Origin: Stappia sp.
GTDB taxonomy: Bacteria; Pseudomonadota; Alphaproteobacteria; Rhizobiales; Stappiaceae
Direction: 5' to 3'
Length of the DNA stretch: 64,000 nt
Assembly (NCBI GenBank): GCA_002722295.1
Contig: PBLF01000002.1
Span: 1 to 64,000, forward strand
Below are positions 1 to 11,959 of the stretch, piece after piece. Made by a program: the position numbers and the translations under genes. Positions within the stretch are counted from its first letter, which is position 1. Each line of letters starts with the position of its first letter. The notes beneath the pieces were generated by a model. The model worked only from the letters and a program-made list of their open reading frames with translations. It was not told where the DNA came from and ran no database searches.

Positions 1-31
1 TCTGCGCCTCGGTGAAACGGCTCTTCCTCAT
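1..31 (-). CDS. IS3-family transposase OrfA, N-terminal fragment
   Basis: Only the first ten codons are inside the window: MRKSRFTEAQ. This is the near-invariant beginning of OrfA (helix-turn-helix part of the transposase) in many IS3-family elements. AAGGAGCAG lies a few bases upstream of the ATG as a ribosome binding site. Whether the element is intact cannot be judged. Confidence 0.7.
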   Translation of the reverse strand, partial: MRKSRFTEAQ

Positions 32-97
32 TCGTCTGCTCCTTCGCGGTTGAGCAGACTCTACATCAGACTGAGGGATCTACCGGGGGGCAGGTCA
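1..97 (-). mobile_element. End of an IS3-family insertion sequence (cut by window edge)
   Basis: The minus strand starts at base 97 with TGACCTGCCCCCCGG, a TGA-leading, C-rich end typical of IS3-family (IS407-like group) terminal inverted repeats. About 65 bases further in is a transposase OrfA start. The other end and the rest of the transposase lie outside the window. The 4 bases next to the tip (98-101, CTGT) would be one copy of the target duplication if the group assignment is right; that cannot be checked here. Confidence 0.72.
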
Positions 98-147
98 CTG
101 TCAGACGCGGCAATCCCCGTGATCCCGTGTCCGCGCGCGCAGGGCCT

Positions 148-867
148 TCACAGTCGCCCGACCCCGAGCACCCGGCCCGGCCGGCCGCCGCGTTCCTCCT
201 GCACGATTGCCGCACAGCCGGTGGCCCCGGTTCTTCGCATCTCGCGCAAGGGAAGACGGAACGTGGCGGACCCGCCCTCCCACATGCCCACGGCGTGCAG
301 TTCGCGCACCACGTTCACGTAGGTAATGCTTCGGCCCCGGTTCTCGCCCCGTCCGATCGCCACCTCGACCGGCGGCGCGACGGCGACGAGCGAGACGGAG
401 GCCATGCGCGTCCCTTCGGGAAGCCGGCCCTCGACATGGATCTCGACCAGATCCCCGACCCGCTTCAGCCTGACTGTAGCTGGAAGGGGCGCGGCCCTTT
501 CCAGCGCCGCGCGAAGGGCGGCGCGGTCGCTCCCCACCACATGGTCCTGCCCGTTGACGACGATCTGGGGCGTGTAGACCGCCCGGTCGCCACGGTTTTC
601 CGCGTAGTCGCGCTGACGCTGGCTGTTGGAGCCGCTGGCCAGCGTGTCGCGCCAGCCAAGGTAGTCCCAGTAGTCGACCGGATAGGTAAGCGCGACGAGG
701 TCCTCGCGCCGGGAGAGTTCCGCCATGAGCCGGTCGGCGGGCGGACACGACGAGCAGCCCTGGCTGGTGAAAAGCTCGACCACGGCACGCGGCGCGTCGC
801 CGGCCACCGCGAGGGACGGTGCAAGCGCCAGGAAAAACACGACGGCGGTACGGGAAACGAAGCGCAT
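148..867 (-). CDS. DUF1223 secreted thioredoxin-like protein
   Basis: A 239-residue exported protein. Residues 1-22 form a signal peptide (MRFVSRTAVVFFLALAPSLA then VAG). The mature part opens with AVVELFTSQGCSSCPPAD, giving a CxxC pair at Cys38/Cys41 in a thioredoxin-like fold, as in the DUF1223 family. A start 15 codons upstream is possible but would bury the signal peptide, so the ATG at 867 is preferred. It lies just downstream of ccmG on the same strand. A periplasmic thiol-redox role is an inference from the CxxC and the neighbours; the family has no firmly assigned reaction. Confidence 0.85.
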   Translation of the reverse strand: MRFVSRTAVVFFLALAPSLAVAGDAPRAVVELFTSQGCSSCPPADRLMAELSRREDLVALTYPVDYWDYLGWRDTLASGSNSQRQRDYAENRGDRAVYTPQIVVNGQDHVVGSDRAALRAALERAAPLPATVRLKRVGDLVEIHVEGRLPEGTRMASVSLVAVAPPVEVAIGRGENRGRSITYVNVVRELHAVGMWEGGSATFRLPLREMRRTGATGCAAIVQEERGGRPGRVLGVGRL

Positions 868-1010
868 TCGGACAGGACCCGGGCAAGGCATCAGGAGGTG
901 CTCGACGGCCACCCGACCGCTTGCCGGACGACCCTGAGCGTCAGACGATAGGCCCGCCCGCGATCAATGGCCATTCACGAGCCCTTGAGACGCCGCCCGG
1001 ATACGGCCGG

Positions 1011-1631
1011 TCAGCCATTCGGCGCGTCGAGAACCTTCTGGAGCTGGGGAAGAAACACGTCCTGGTAGCTCTCGGGCGACAAAGGTCCGATGAACTTGTA
1101 GCGGATCGTGCCGGCCGCATCGACGATGAAGGTTTCCGGCACGCCATAGACACCCCAGTCGATCGCGGCCCGTCCCTTGTCGTCGGCGCCGACCAGATCG
1201 TAGGGGTTACCGAGGGATCCCAGAAAGCGGCGGGCGTTTTCCGGCTTGTCCTTGTAGTTGATCCCGATCATCTGCGCCTTGCCGGAGCGTGCCAGTTCCT
1301 CCAGCAGGGGATGTTCCTGCCGGCAGGGGGCGCACCAGGATGCGAAAACGTTGACCACGCTCACCTTGCCCAGGAGGTCGGCCCGCGACACGCCGGGAAC
1401 GGCCGCGCCATCGCGTGTCAGCTCGGGAACCGGGGGCAGGGTGAACTCCGGCGCGGGCTTGCCGATCAGCGCGGAGGGAACCTCCGAGGTGTCCTTGCCG
1501 CTGACAAGCTGGAACAGGAAAAGCACCGCCAGAAGCGAGAACACCACCAGCGGCAGCAGGGCCATGACAGGCAACCCCCGGCGCGCCGGCGCCTCTTCAG
1601 CGCTCACGTCCTCACCCGTATCGCCGCTCAT
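1011..1631 (-). CDS. ccmG: CcmG/DsbE thiol:disulfide interchange protein
   Basis: A periplasmic, membrane-anchored thioredoxin that keeps the cysteines of apocytochrome c reduced so heme can be attached. It is 206 residues long. One transmembrane anchor lies at about residues 20-44, then a thioredoxin fold with NVFASWCAPCRQEHP (Cys100, Cys103) and the cis-proline loop VYGVPETF that marks CcmG. The ATG at 1631 overlaps the ccmD stop by 4 bases (ATGA), showing translational coupling. It is the last gene of the ccmABCDG operon. Confidence 0.95.
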   Translation of the reverse strand: MSGDTGEDVSAEEAPARRGLPVMALLPLVVFSLLAVLFLFQLVSGKDTSEVPSALIGKPAPEFTLPPVPELTRDGAAVPGVSRADLLGKVSVVNVFASWCAPCRQEHPLLEELARSGKAQMIGINYKDKPENARRFLGSLGNPYDLVGADDKGRAAIDWGVYGVPETFIVDAAGTIRYKFIGPLSPESYQDVFLPQLQKVLDAPNG

Positions 1632-1828
1632 CGCCGTGCCTCGCCGTTTCCGGCCGAGGTGGACCGACGCGTGATGCCCTTCGCCTCCAGGGCCGCGATC
1701 TCGCGCGTCAGCCGGGCCCGGTCCGCGAACAACCAGACGAAGAGAGCGGCTACCACCAGGGCGGTCACGACATAACAGGCGAGAATGAAGCCCGCGTGGG
1801 GGCCGAGCGTGTCGAGGAAAGCAGTCAT
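1628..1828 (-). CDS. ccmD: Heme exporter protein CcmD
   Basis: A 66-residue protein with one transmembrane helix (about residues 12-35, HAGFILACYVVTALVVAALF) followed by a basic, helical cytoplasmic tail (RARLTREIAALEAKGITRRS). This is the standard layout of CcmD, which releases holo-CcmE from the CcmABC complex. It overlaps ccmC and ccmG by 4 bases on either side, which fixes both ends. Confidence 0.93.
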   Translation of the reverse strand: MTAFLDTLGPHAGFILACYVVTALVVAALFVWLFADRARLTREIAALEAKGITRRSTSAGNGEARR

Positions 1829-2613
1829 TCGCCAGCCTCCGGAGCCGGATCCGTGGCAGGCTTGTCGCTTGCGCGCGCAACGGCGACCGGACGGCTCGCC
1901 GCGCGAAGCTGCATGGTGCGCAACCGCCTGGCCAGGATCCCGTTGCGGATCGCCATCAGGTGCATGACCAGAAACAGCAGCGTGAAGGCGACCGCCATGA
2001 CGACGAGCGGCCAGAAGATCGACGGATGGATCGCCGGCCCTCCCATGCGCACCACGCTCGCCGGCTGGTGAAGCGTGTTCCACCAGTCGACCGAGAACTT
2101 GATGACCGGCAGGTTGATGGCGCCCACGAGCGTCAGGACCGCCGCGGCCTTGCCGGCGCGGATCGGATCCTCGATCGTGCGCCACAGCGCGATGAGCCCG
2201 AGATACATGATGAAGAGCACCAGGAACGACGTCAGACGTGCGTCCCAGACCCAGTAGGTGCCCCACATGGGCTTGCCCCACAACGCTCCGGTGACCAGAG
2301 CGACGAAGGTGAAGGCGGCCCCGATCGGCGCCGCCGCACGCGCCGAGACGTCGGCAAGCGGGTGCTTCCAGATCAGCGTTCCGAGCGACGCCATGGCCAT
2401 GACGGCATAGCACATCATCGCGAGCCAGGCGGCCGGCACATGCAGGAACATGATCTTGACCGTCGCGCCCTGCTGGTAGTCGTCGGGAGCGACGAAGAAG
2501 GTCAGATACAGACCCGCGACGAAGGCGATCGCGGCCAGGCCGGACAGCCACGGCAGGACACGCCCGGCAAGGGCGAGGAAACGGGTCGGATTGGCGAGAT
2601 CGGTGAGGGCCAT
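1825..2613 (-). CDS. ccmC: Heme ABC exporter permease CcmC
   Basis: A 262-residue inner-membrane protein with six predicted hydrophobic segments and the tryptophan-rich heme-handling motif WGTYWVWDARLTS at about residues 138-150. CcmC presents heme to the chaperone CcmE in system I cytochrome c maturation. A roughly 25-residue tail after the last helix (PVAVARASDKPATDPAPEAG) is hydrophilic and probably disordered. The stop overlaps the ccmD start; a gap of about 100 bases separates it from ccmB upstream. Confidence 0.95.
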   Translation of the reverse strand: MALTDLANPTRFLALAGRVLPWLSGLAAIAFVAGLYLTFFVAPDDYQQGATVKIMFLHVPAAWLAMMCYAVMAMASLGTLIWKHPLADVSARAAAPIGAAFTFVALVTGALWGKPMWGTYWVWDARLTSFLVLFIMYLGLIALWRTIEDPIRAGKAAAVLTLVGAINLPVIKFSVDWWNTLHQPASVVRMGGPAIHPSIFWPLVVMAVAFTLLFLVMHLMAIRNGILARRLRTMQLRAASRPVAVARASDKPATDPAPEAGE

Positions 2614-2712
2614 TGAACGGTTCTAATGTGGGTTGGGCACAGGATCAATCCGGGACGATACGGGCCGGGCGCGACACGGAGTCCCGCAACATGCGCCGCC
2701 GCGCCCCACGGC

Positions 2713-3411
2713 TCAGTCGCTCGAAAAGCGTAGGGCGGCGGCGGCGGCCACCGGTCCCACCACGGCCGAGACGAGGGTGAGGGCGCACAGGAGCAGGAAC
2801 GGCGTGTGGAACGGGGTGAACCCGTCGGCCACCGCACCGGCCGCGCCCACGCCGAAGATCAGAACCGGCACGCTGAAGGGCACCACCAGAACCGCCAGCA
2901 ACAGCCCGCCCCGGCGCAGGCTGACGGTCAGCGCGGCCCCCACGGCGCCGATCAGGGTCAGGGCCGGCGTTCCCACCAGAAGCGTCAGTGTCGCGGCCCC
3001 CACGACGATCGGTTCCAGGTTGAGGAAGATCGACAGCACCGGCGTCGCCACCACCAGCGGCAGTCCGGTTCCCAGCCAATGGGCGAGACACTTGACCAGG
3101 ACAAGCAGCTCCAGCGGCCTTCCCGACATCAGGAAGAGATCGAGCGAACCGTCCTCCCGGTCCGCCTGGAACAGCCGGTCGAGCCCCAGCAGCGTGGCAA
3201 GCAGCGCCCCGATCCACAGCATCGCCGGACCGACAAGGGCCAGAAGCTTGAGATCGGGACCGATGCCGAAGGGCACGACCGTCAGCACGGCAAGAAAGAA
3301 AAGCACGCCGATGAGCGCTCCGCCGCCGACGCGCACCGACAGGCGCAATTCGCGCGCGAAAAGCGCACCGATCCAGTTGCCCGCGGAGGCGGATCCCTTG
3401 CCGGCGCTCAT
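2713..3411 (-). CDS. ccmB: Heme exporter permease CcmB
   Basis: A 232-residue inner-membrane protein with about six hydrophobic segments. It carries the family motif LFQADREDGSLDLFLMSGRP near residue 80. It pairs with the ATPase CcmA in the CcmABCD complex. The start overlaps the ccmA stop by 4 bases (ATGA at 3408-3411), so translation is coupled. Confidence 0.95.
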   Translation of the reverse strand: MSAGKGSASAGNWIGALFARELRLSVRVGGGALIGVLFFLAVLTVVPFGIGPDLKLLALVGPAMLWIGALLATLLGLDRLFQADREDGSLDLFLMSGRPLELLVLVKCLAHWLGTGLPLVVATPVLSIFLNLEPIVVGAATLTLLVGTPALTLIGAVGAALTVSLRRGGLLLAVLVVPFSVPVLIFGVGAAGAVADGFTPFHTPFLLLCALTLVSAVVGPVAAAAALRFSSD

Positions 3412-4031
3412 TCGGCGGCCTCCAGGGCAAGATGGCGAAGCGGCGCGAGCGCCAGCGGCTGGTGGGTGGCCGCAACGATCAGCCCGCCCGCCTCCAGGTG
3501 GGAGGCCATGATCGCAAGCAGGCCCGCCTCGGAGGCCGCATCGAGCGCGGAGGTCGGCTCGTCCAGCAACCACACGGGCCGCGACACGACCAGAAGCCTG
3601 GCCACCGAGAGACGTCGTTTCTGTCCGGCGGAGAGATAGGCCGCCGGAAGGTCCGCCGTGTGGACGATCCCCAGCCGGTCGAGCGCCTCGTCGAGGTCCG
3701 AAAGCGGCGCGAGCCCGCCGGCGACCGGGGCCATGAAGGCACGCCAGAAAGCAAGGTTCTCACGCACGCTCAACGCCGGTTTGAGCGCGTCCAGATGGCC
3801 GAAATAGTGGCAATGCTCGCAGACGGAAAGATCATCCTCTCCCCCCTCCAGCGACACCCGTCCCTCGCTGGAGGCGACAAGGCCGGCGATCACGCGAATG
3901 AGGGTGGACTTGCCCACGCCGTTCGGACCGGTCACGGCAAGCGCCTCGCCCGCCGCGACCTCAAGGCTCACGTCGCCCAGCACGCGGCGTCCGCCGCGTT
4001 CGCAGGCAAGGTTTTCGGCAATGAGACGCAC
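3408..4031 (-). CDS. ccmA: Heme exporter ATPase CcmA
   Basis: The ABC-type ATPase of cytochrome c maturation. Walker A is GPNGVGKST (residues 35-43), the signature is YLSAGQKRRLSVARLL, and Walker B is VWLLDEPTSALD. I chose the GTG at 4031 (product VRLIAENLACERGG..., 207 residues) because it gives the normal CcmA length. The frame stays open upstream to 4124, but that extension is Pro/Arg-rich and resembles no ABC protein. It is the first gene of the leftward ccm operon, divergent from acnA. Confidence 0.94.
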   Translation of the reverse strand: MRLIAENLACERGGRRVLGDVSLEVAAGEALAVTGPNGVGKSTLIRVIAGLVASSEGRVSLEGGEDDLSVCEHCHYFGHLDALKPALSVRENLAFWRAFMAPVAGGLAPLSDLDEALDRLGIVHTADLPAAYLSAGQKRRLSVARLLVVSRPVWLLDEPTSALDAASEAGLLAIMASHLEAGGLIVAATHQPLALAPLRHLALEAAE

Positions 4032-4414
4032 GCGGATCCTCGAACGGGCGTGAGCGGGACTTCGACACCGGCGCCCGGCCGGATCGTCCGTCGAGGGATG
4101 GCACGGGCGGGCCTCGCCGATCAAGCCGCAATCGCCCGGATGCGGCGGATCCGCGCGCCCGTCGCCGGCACGGTCCGCGCAAGGCCCCCGGCTCGCCGAT
4201 AGGATGAGACGGATGGGCCGCTATACGCTGGCCCCACGCGATGAAATTCGCTATACGGGCGCCAAACCGCACTGCGGAACCGCTTTGGTCCGCGCGCGGA
4301 CGATGCGATGCCGCACCGGACGCCCTTCCCGCGTCCGCCCCGCGGCGGATGCGAAGGGGGCGCCAGGAGGCCAGATCGCCGACCGCGCCCGTCAGGCAGA
4401 AGGGACCGCCAGCC
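4032..4414. promoter_or_regulatory. Divergent ccmA/acnA intergenic region
   Basis: This 383-base gap separates the leftward ccm operon from rightward acnA and must hold both promoters. I see one structured element, a 9-base direct repeat at 4219 and 4249 (separate entry). No clear -35/-10 pair can be assigned by eye. Confidence 0.5.
4219..4257. repeat. Paired CGCTATACG direct repeat upstream of acnA
   Basis: CGCTATACG occurs at 4219-4227 and again at 4249-4257, exactly 30 bases apart (about three helical turns). It lies between divergent ccmA and acnA. It may be an operator for a dimeric regulator or two overlapping -10 elements (CTATAC). No function is proven. Confidence 0.5.
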
Positions 4415-7159
<2,745 letters not shown>

Positions 7160-7197
7160 GCGACGACGTCCGCAGCCTGAAACACGGTTGAAACAGG

Positions 7198-7229
7198 AAA
7201 GGGCCGGCGATTTCGCCGGCCCTTTTTAT
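7198..7229 (+). terminator. Intrinsic terminator after acnA
   Basis: AAAGGGCCGGCGA pairs with TCGCCGGCCCTTT, followed by a T-run (CCTTTTTATATT). It begins 39 bases after the acnA stop and is a textbook Rho-independent terminator for the plus strand. Confidence 0.9.
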
Positions 7230-7285
7230 ATTGTGCCTGGTTTCCGGGCGGATCGTTCGCCCGTCCTGCTTCCGCCAGCGCGTCC

Positions 7286-8359
7286 TCAGGAAAGGAGCGC
7301 GTCCACGAGCCCTTCGTAGATCCGCTCCACCGTCTCTGCCTCCCGCGCGCCAAGGCGGTGGAAATAGGACAGCCCCGGACCCGCATTTACCTCAAGGACC
7401 ACCGGCGCGGGATCGTCCGGGCCGGTCGCGATCAGGTCGACACCGGCAAACCGCAGGCCGAGCGCGCGCGCGGCCTGGGACGCCGCGCCGGCGAAGGCCG
7501 GGGCAACCGAGGCGGTGACATCGAAGGCCCGCCCGCCGGTCGAAAGGTTCGCGTTCGGGAGCAGCTCCACCTCCTCGCCATCGGCTGGAACGCTTTCCGG
7601 CGCCCGTCCGGAGGCGGCCAGATGGCCGAGGATCCGCGGGTCGTCCGCATTGATCCGCGTGCCCTTGCCACCGCCGCCAAGGCCGGCAACGGCGGACGCC
7701 ACGAGCACCGAAAGCGGGCTCTTTCCATCACCGGTCACGCGAAAGGGCTGACGCCTGAAAACGGCAAGGACACGTCCGTCGAGAACGATGGCACGGAAAT
7801 CCTCGCCCGCCTCCGCGCGCTGCACCAGAACCCGGTCATGCAACGTGAAGAGCTGGTCCAGGGCGGCATCGAGCGCGGCCGGATCGCCGGCGCGGCTCAC
7901 GCCCTCTCCCTCGGACCCTTCGTTCGGCTTGACGAAGACCGGATAGCCGACCGCCCGTGCGAAGGTTTCGGCCGCACGGGTGTCGGCAAGACGCGCGGCG
8001 ACGCCCGGATTCTTGAGATGAAGCGCGGCACGGCGGCGCGGCGCGTGGACCAGAAGGCCGTGCGGAACCCTCAGGCCCGCCGCCGCGAGAAAGCGCGCCG
8101 CATAGTCCTTGTCGCGCGCAAGGGCGGCCGCTCCCGCGCCGTTGATGTCGAAGACGGTGCCCTTGAAGAAATGACTGTGCCCGTCGGCCGCCACCAGCCG
8201 GCCGGCGTAGCCGTGTTCCGCCTCCACCTCCACGTGACCGCCGCGCGCGTGGGCGAGGCGGACCATGAGCCGCAGCCAGACCGGGAGATGCTCATCCTCC
8301 GCGTCATGAGCGACGCGCCGGAGCCCCTGATCGGGGAAGGGGGGCAAGGGTGTCGCCAT
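7286..8359 (-). CDS. ATP-grasp ligase, cyanophycin-synthetase-like
   Basis: A 357-residue ATP-grasp protein. The nucleotide-binding part shows VFVKPNEGSEGEGVS (about 141-155) and VLVQRAEAGEDFRAIV (about 177-192). The C-terminal half shows NANLSTGGRAFDVT and VLEVNAGPGLSYFH. The last two closely resemble the ATP-grasp domain of cyanophycin synthetase and of the GNAT/ATP-grasp enzymes that make N-acetylglutaminylglutamine amide, but no Mur-ligase domain follows and no acetyltransferase is fused. The substrate is unknown; amino-acid or peptide ligation is an inference. The stop faces the acnA terminator, and lolA ends 16 bases upstream of the start. Confidence 0.8.
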   Translation of the reverse strand: MATPLPPFPDQGLRRVAHDAEDEHLPVWLRLMVRLAHARGGHVEVEAEHGYAGRLVAADGHSHFFKGTVFDINGAGAAALARDKDYAARFLAAAGLRVPHGLLVHAPRRRAALHLKNPGVAARLADTRAAETFARAVGYPVFVKPNEGSEGEGVSRAGDPAALDAALDQLFTLHDRVLVQRAEAGEDFRAIVLDGRVLAVFRRQPFRVTGDGKSPLSVLVASAVAGLGGGGKGTRINADDPRILGHLAASGRAPESVPADGEEVELLPNANLSTGGRAFDVTASVAPAFAGAASQAARALGLRFAGVDLIATGPDDPAPVVLEVNAGPGLSYFHRLGAREAETVERIYEGLVDALLS

Positions 8360-8375
8360 GGCCCGCCCCTTCGCC

Positions 8376-9032
8376 TCAATTGCCGCGACGCTGCATCATG
8401 TTGGCATTGTAGTCGATGGTGAAGAGCTTCGGGTTGGTCGGCCCGTTGACCGTCGTGTTGTAGATCGCCACCGACGTGTCGTACCCCTGCGCGTCGGTCA
8501 CCGTCCACTGCTTGAGCTCGGTCGACTTGGCATCGAAGATCAGCGTGAGCCGGCCGGACCCGAAGGTCGACGTGTCGGACAGGACCACGGTCACCAGATC
8601 GGGTTCCACGGAGACGGAGGCGACGTCGGCGTCCTTCTCCAGATTGATCTTCTCGGCCAGCAGGAACCTCAGCGGTGTTTCACTGAGCGGCCAGATGTCC
8701 TGCGTGGCGAGCTTGCGGTCCTTGACCGAGACCGACTTGCCGTCGGCGACGATGTCCACCTTGGACGGCGGATTGTAATAGAAGCGGATCCGCCCGGGCC
8801 GGGCGAGATAGAACTTGCCCTCGGCACGTTCCCCGTTCGGCCCGAACTGGATGAAGTCGCCGTGCATCGTCTTGACGCTGTTGAAATAGGCGTTGACCTC
8901 CGAAAGCGTCTGCTGCTGCTCGGAAGACAGCGCGGCAGCCTCGGCACGGGTCACGCCCGGGCCGGCAAGCGGCAGGGCCGTGGCGGCGGCAAGGAGCGCG
9001 AGCTTCAGGAAAGCGCGGCGGGCGATGGTCAT
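8376..9032 (-). CDS. lolA: Outer-membrane lipoprotein carrier LolA
   Basis: A periplasmic carrier that moves lipoproteins from the LolCDE transporter to the outer membrane. It is 218 residues with an Arg-rich signal peptide (MTIARRAFLKLALLAAATAL, cleaved near AEAAA). The mature half-barrel has the LolA/YliH-type run GDFIQFGPNGERAEGKFYLA and RIRFYYNPPSKVDIVADGKS. A start five codons upstream (MEPDRM) is also possible. No LolB-like gene is in the window, as usual for alphaproteobacteria. It lies downstream of ftsK on the same strand. Confidence 0.92.
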   Translation of the reverse strand: MTIARRAFLKLALLAAATALPLAGPGVTRAEAAALSSEQQQTLSEVNAYFNSVKTMHGDFIQFGPNGERAEGKFYLARPGRIRFYYNPPSKVDIVADGKSVSVKDRKLATQDIWPLSETPLRFLLAEKINLEKDADVASVSVEPDLVTVVLSDTSTFGSGRLTLIFDAKSTELKQWTVTDAQGYDTSVAIYNTTVNGPTNPKLFTIDYNANMMQRRGN

Positions 9033-9169
9033 TCGGTCGGGCTCCATCGGTCTTGTGGCACAGGTCCGGCGCCGGACCTCCTGTCCGGACGTTTCGGCCA
9101 TGCGCGAAATAGCATCGGGCTGTGGCAAAGTTGCGACCTCGATCGCCGTCGCGCAAGTCCGGCCTTGCC

Positions 9170-11956
9170 TCAGAAATTGTCCTCGACGCCGTTGTCGACA
9201 AGGATCTCGCGCTTTCCGGCGTGATTTGCCGGCCCGACGAGCCCTTCGTTCTCCATCCGCTCGATGAGCGTCGCGGCACGATTGTAGCCGATCGAAAGCC
9301 GCCGCTGGATATAGGACGTGGAGGCCTTCTTGTCGCGCAGCACGATCGCGACGGCCTTGTCGTAGAGGTCGTTGCTCTCGCTGTCGCCACCACCGCCGCC
9401 GGAGCCGTCGTAGGGGCTGCCACCGGCCTCGTCCTCTTCCGTGACTGCCTCGAGGTACTGCGGCGTGCCCTGGCGCTTCAGGTGGCTCACCACGTCCTCC
9501 ACCTCCTCGTCGGCGACGAAGGGGCCGTGAACGCGCTGGATGCGCCCGCCACCGGCCATGTAGAGCATGTCGCCCTGGCCGAGAAGCTGCTCCGCGCCCT
9601 GTTCGCCGAGGATCGTCCGGCTGTCGATCTTGGACGTCACCTGGAACGAGATCCGGGTGGGGAAGTTTGCCTTGATCGTGCCGGTGATGACGTCGACCGA
9701 CGGCCGCTGGGTGGCCATGATGAGGTGGATGCCGGCGGCACGCGCCATCTGCGCCAGGCGCTGGATGGCCCCTTCGATGTCCTTGCCCGCGACCATCATC
9801 AGGTCGGCCATCTCGTCGACGATGACGACGATATAGGGCATCGGCTCGAGGCTCAGCTCCTCTTCCTCGAAGATCGGCTCGCCGGTGTTGCGATCGAAGC
9901 CCGTCTGCACCGTCCGGGTGAAGCTCTCGCCCTTCTCCAGGGCCTGGGAGACGCGGGTGTTGAAGCCGTCGATGTTGCGAACGCCCATCTTCGACATCTT
10001 CTTGTAGCGCTCCTCCATCTCGCGGACGGTCCACTTGAGCGCGACAACGGCCTTCTTCGGGTCGGTGACCACGGGCGTCAGAAGATGCGGAATGCCGTCG
10101 TAGATCGACAGTTCGAGCATCTTGGGATCGATCATGATGAGCTTGCACTGTTCCGGCGACAGCCGGTACAGCAGCGACAGGATCATCGTGTTGATGGCGA
10201 CGGACTTGCCCGAACCCGTAGTGCCGGCCACCAGAAGGTGAGGCATGCGGGCAAGGTCGGCGATCACCGGCTCGCCGCCGATGGTCTTGCCGAGCGTGAG
10301 CGACAGTTTCGCCTTGCTCTTCTCGTAGTCGGACGAGGCCAGAAGCTCGCGCAGGAACACCATCTCGCGACGCTGGTTCGGCAGTTCGATACCGATGGCG
10401 TTCTTGCCGGGAATGACCGCCACGCGGGCCGATATCGCGCTCATGGAGCGGGCGATATCGTCGGCGAGGCCGATCACGCGGCTCGACTTGATGCCCGGCG
10501 CAGGCTCCAGTTCGTAGAGCGTGACCACCGGCCCGGGACGCACCTCGATGATTTCGCCGCGCACGCCGAAATCCTCCAGAACGCCTTCCAGAATGCGGGC
10601 GTTCTGTTCCAGCGCATCGGCGTTCACCGCCTGGCGCGCACCGGCCTTGGCCTCGGCCAGAAGATGGAGCGGCGGCAGCTCGAACGTCTCGGGATTGCGC
10701 AGGAAGGAAGGCTGCGCCTCCTCGCTGACGCGTCGGCCCGGCTTGGGACGTCCGGCCGGCGCCACGACACGCCCCGTCGCCTGGGGCTGCGCATCGGGCT
10801 GACCCGCGCCGCGCCGCGCCGGCCCCGCGATCGCGCGCGGCAACGGCGTCGAGAACTCGTCCAGCGGGCCGTCCTCGTCGAGATCGGGAAGGTCGTCGAT
10901 CGTGCCGGTCCGGCTGTCCTCGACGGCCGGCTCGCGGTCGTCGTCAACCTCGCCGCCATCGGGATAGAACGCGTCGAGACCGTCGTCCTCGTCGGGCAGG
11001 AGGCGACGCGCGAGACGATTGCGCAGGAGCGAGAAGCCGCCACGCCGGCTCACCGGATCGTCGTCCTCGGACGCCAGATCCGCCTCGTGGGCAGCGAGAT
11101 CCTCGTCGTCGTCATACTCCGCGTCGGCGTCGAAATAGTCGTCGTCATGAGCGCGCCGCCCACGGCTCTTGCCACGCCCGACGAGACGGCGGGCGGTGGC
11201 GCCCGCCAGCAGCGCGAAATGCGTCGCCGCACCCATGACGGCCGCCATGCGGCCACCTCGTTCGTCCTCGTCGTCCTCGTCCTCCTCCTCGTCGTAGTCC
11301 GGCACCGCACCGACGGAGCGGGCATGGCGCGAGGGATCGGGAAGGGGTTCGAGGAAGGGCTCCGGATCGCGCCCGAGCCAACCGGCCGCATGAAGCATCA
11401 GGAAAACCGCCGGCACGCCGAGACCGAACATCCCGACGATGGTCGCAAGCCCCGTTCCAAGGTCCGCGGTCAGGGCGCCGGGCAGCATGTGAACGAAATC
11501 GCCGAGAAAACCGCCGAGCCCGGTGGGCAGCGGCCAGCTCGCCGGAACGGGCAGGGCGGCAAGCGCGCCGGCGGCCAGAAGCGTTCCCGCGCCCCAGAAA
11601 CCGATGCGCCGGGCGGCGATACGCGTCTGACGGGCGGCCAGGAGCCGCCAGCCCCACAGCACCACGGGCACCAGGAACACGGCCGAGGCGAGACCGATCG
11701 ACTGGATGAAGAGATCCGCGATCACCGCGCCGGGCGTGCCCAGCGCATTGCGCACCGGGGCCGAGGTGGCGTGGCTGAAGCTCGGATCGGCGGTGGACCA
11801 GGTCGCGAGCGCGGCCGCGAGCGCGGCACACAGCGCGATCAGCGACAGGCCGGCGGCGCCGATCATGTTGCGCTTCAGGAAACGCTTGAGCGGTCCCTGC
11901 GTATCCTCGAGGCCAAGGGCGGCGGCCCGGCCGCTGCGAACGGTTGCGCGTCGCAT
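9170..11956 (-). CDS. ftsK: DNA translocase FtsK
   Basis: Pumps chromosome ends through the closing septum and activates XerCD at dif. It is 928 residues. The N-terminus (about 25-210) holds four membrane helices. A very acidic Asp/Glu linker follows (about 220-300). The RecA-like motor has Walker [14 protein letters not shown] near residue 580 and Walker [15 protein letters not shown]. The C-terminal winged-helix gamma domain ([20 protein letters not shown]) recognises the polar KOPS sequences. It is shorter than E. coli FtsK because the linker is short, which is normal for this class. Confidence 0.97.
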   Translation of the reverse strand: MRRATVRSGRAAALGLEDTQGPLKRFLKRNMIGAAGLSLIALCAALAAALATWSTADPSFSHATSAPVRNALGTPGAVIADLFIQSIGLASAVFLVPVVLWGWRLLAARQTRIAARRIGFWGAGTLLAAGALAALPVPASWPLPTGLGGFLGDFVHMLPGALTADLGTGLATIVGMFGLGVPAVFLMLHAAGWLGRDPEPFLEPLPDPSRHARSVGAVPDYDEEEDEDDEDERGGRMAAVMGAATHFALLAGATARRLVGRGKSRGRRAHDDDYFDADAEYDDDEDLAAHEADLASEDDDPVSRRGGFSLLRNRLARRLLPDEDDGLDAFYPDGGEVDDDREPAVEDSRTGTIDDLPDLDEDGPLDEFSTPLPRAIAGPARRGAGQPDAQPQATGRVVAPAGRPKPGRRVSEEAQPSFLRNPETFELPPLHLLAEAKAGARQAVNADALEQNARILEGVLEDFGVRGEIIEVRPGPVVTLYELEPAPGIKSSRVIGLADDIARSMSAISARVAVIPGKNAIGIELPNQRREMVFLRELLASSDYEKSKAKLSLTLGKTIGGEPVIADLARMPHLLVAGTTGSGKSVAINTMILSLLYRLSPEQCKLIMIDPKMLELSIYDGIPHLLTPVVTDPKKAVVALKWTVREMEERYKKMSKMGVRNIDGFNTRVSQALEKGESFTRTVQTGFDRNTGEPIFEEEELSLEPMPYIVVIVDEMADLMMVAGKDIEGAIQRLAQMARAAGIHLIMATQRPSVDVITGTIKANFPTRISFQVTSKIDSRTILGEQGAEQLLGQGDMLYMAGGGRIQRVHGPFVADEEVEDVVSHLKRQGTPQYLEAVTEEDEAGGSPYDGSGGGGGDSESNDLYDKAVAIVLRDKKASTSYIQRRLSIGYNRAATLIERMENEGLVGPANHAGKREILVDNGVEDNF

Positions 11957-11959
11957 GGC

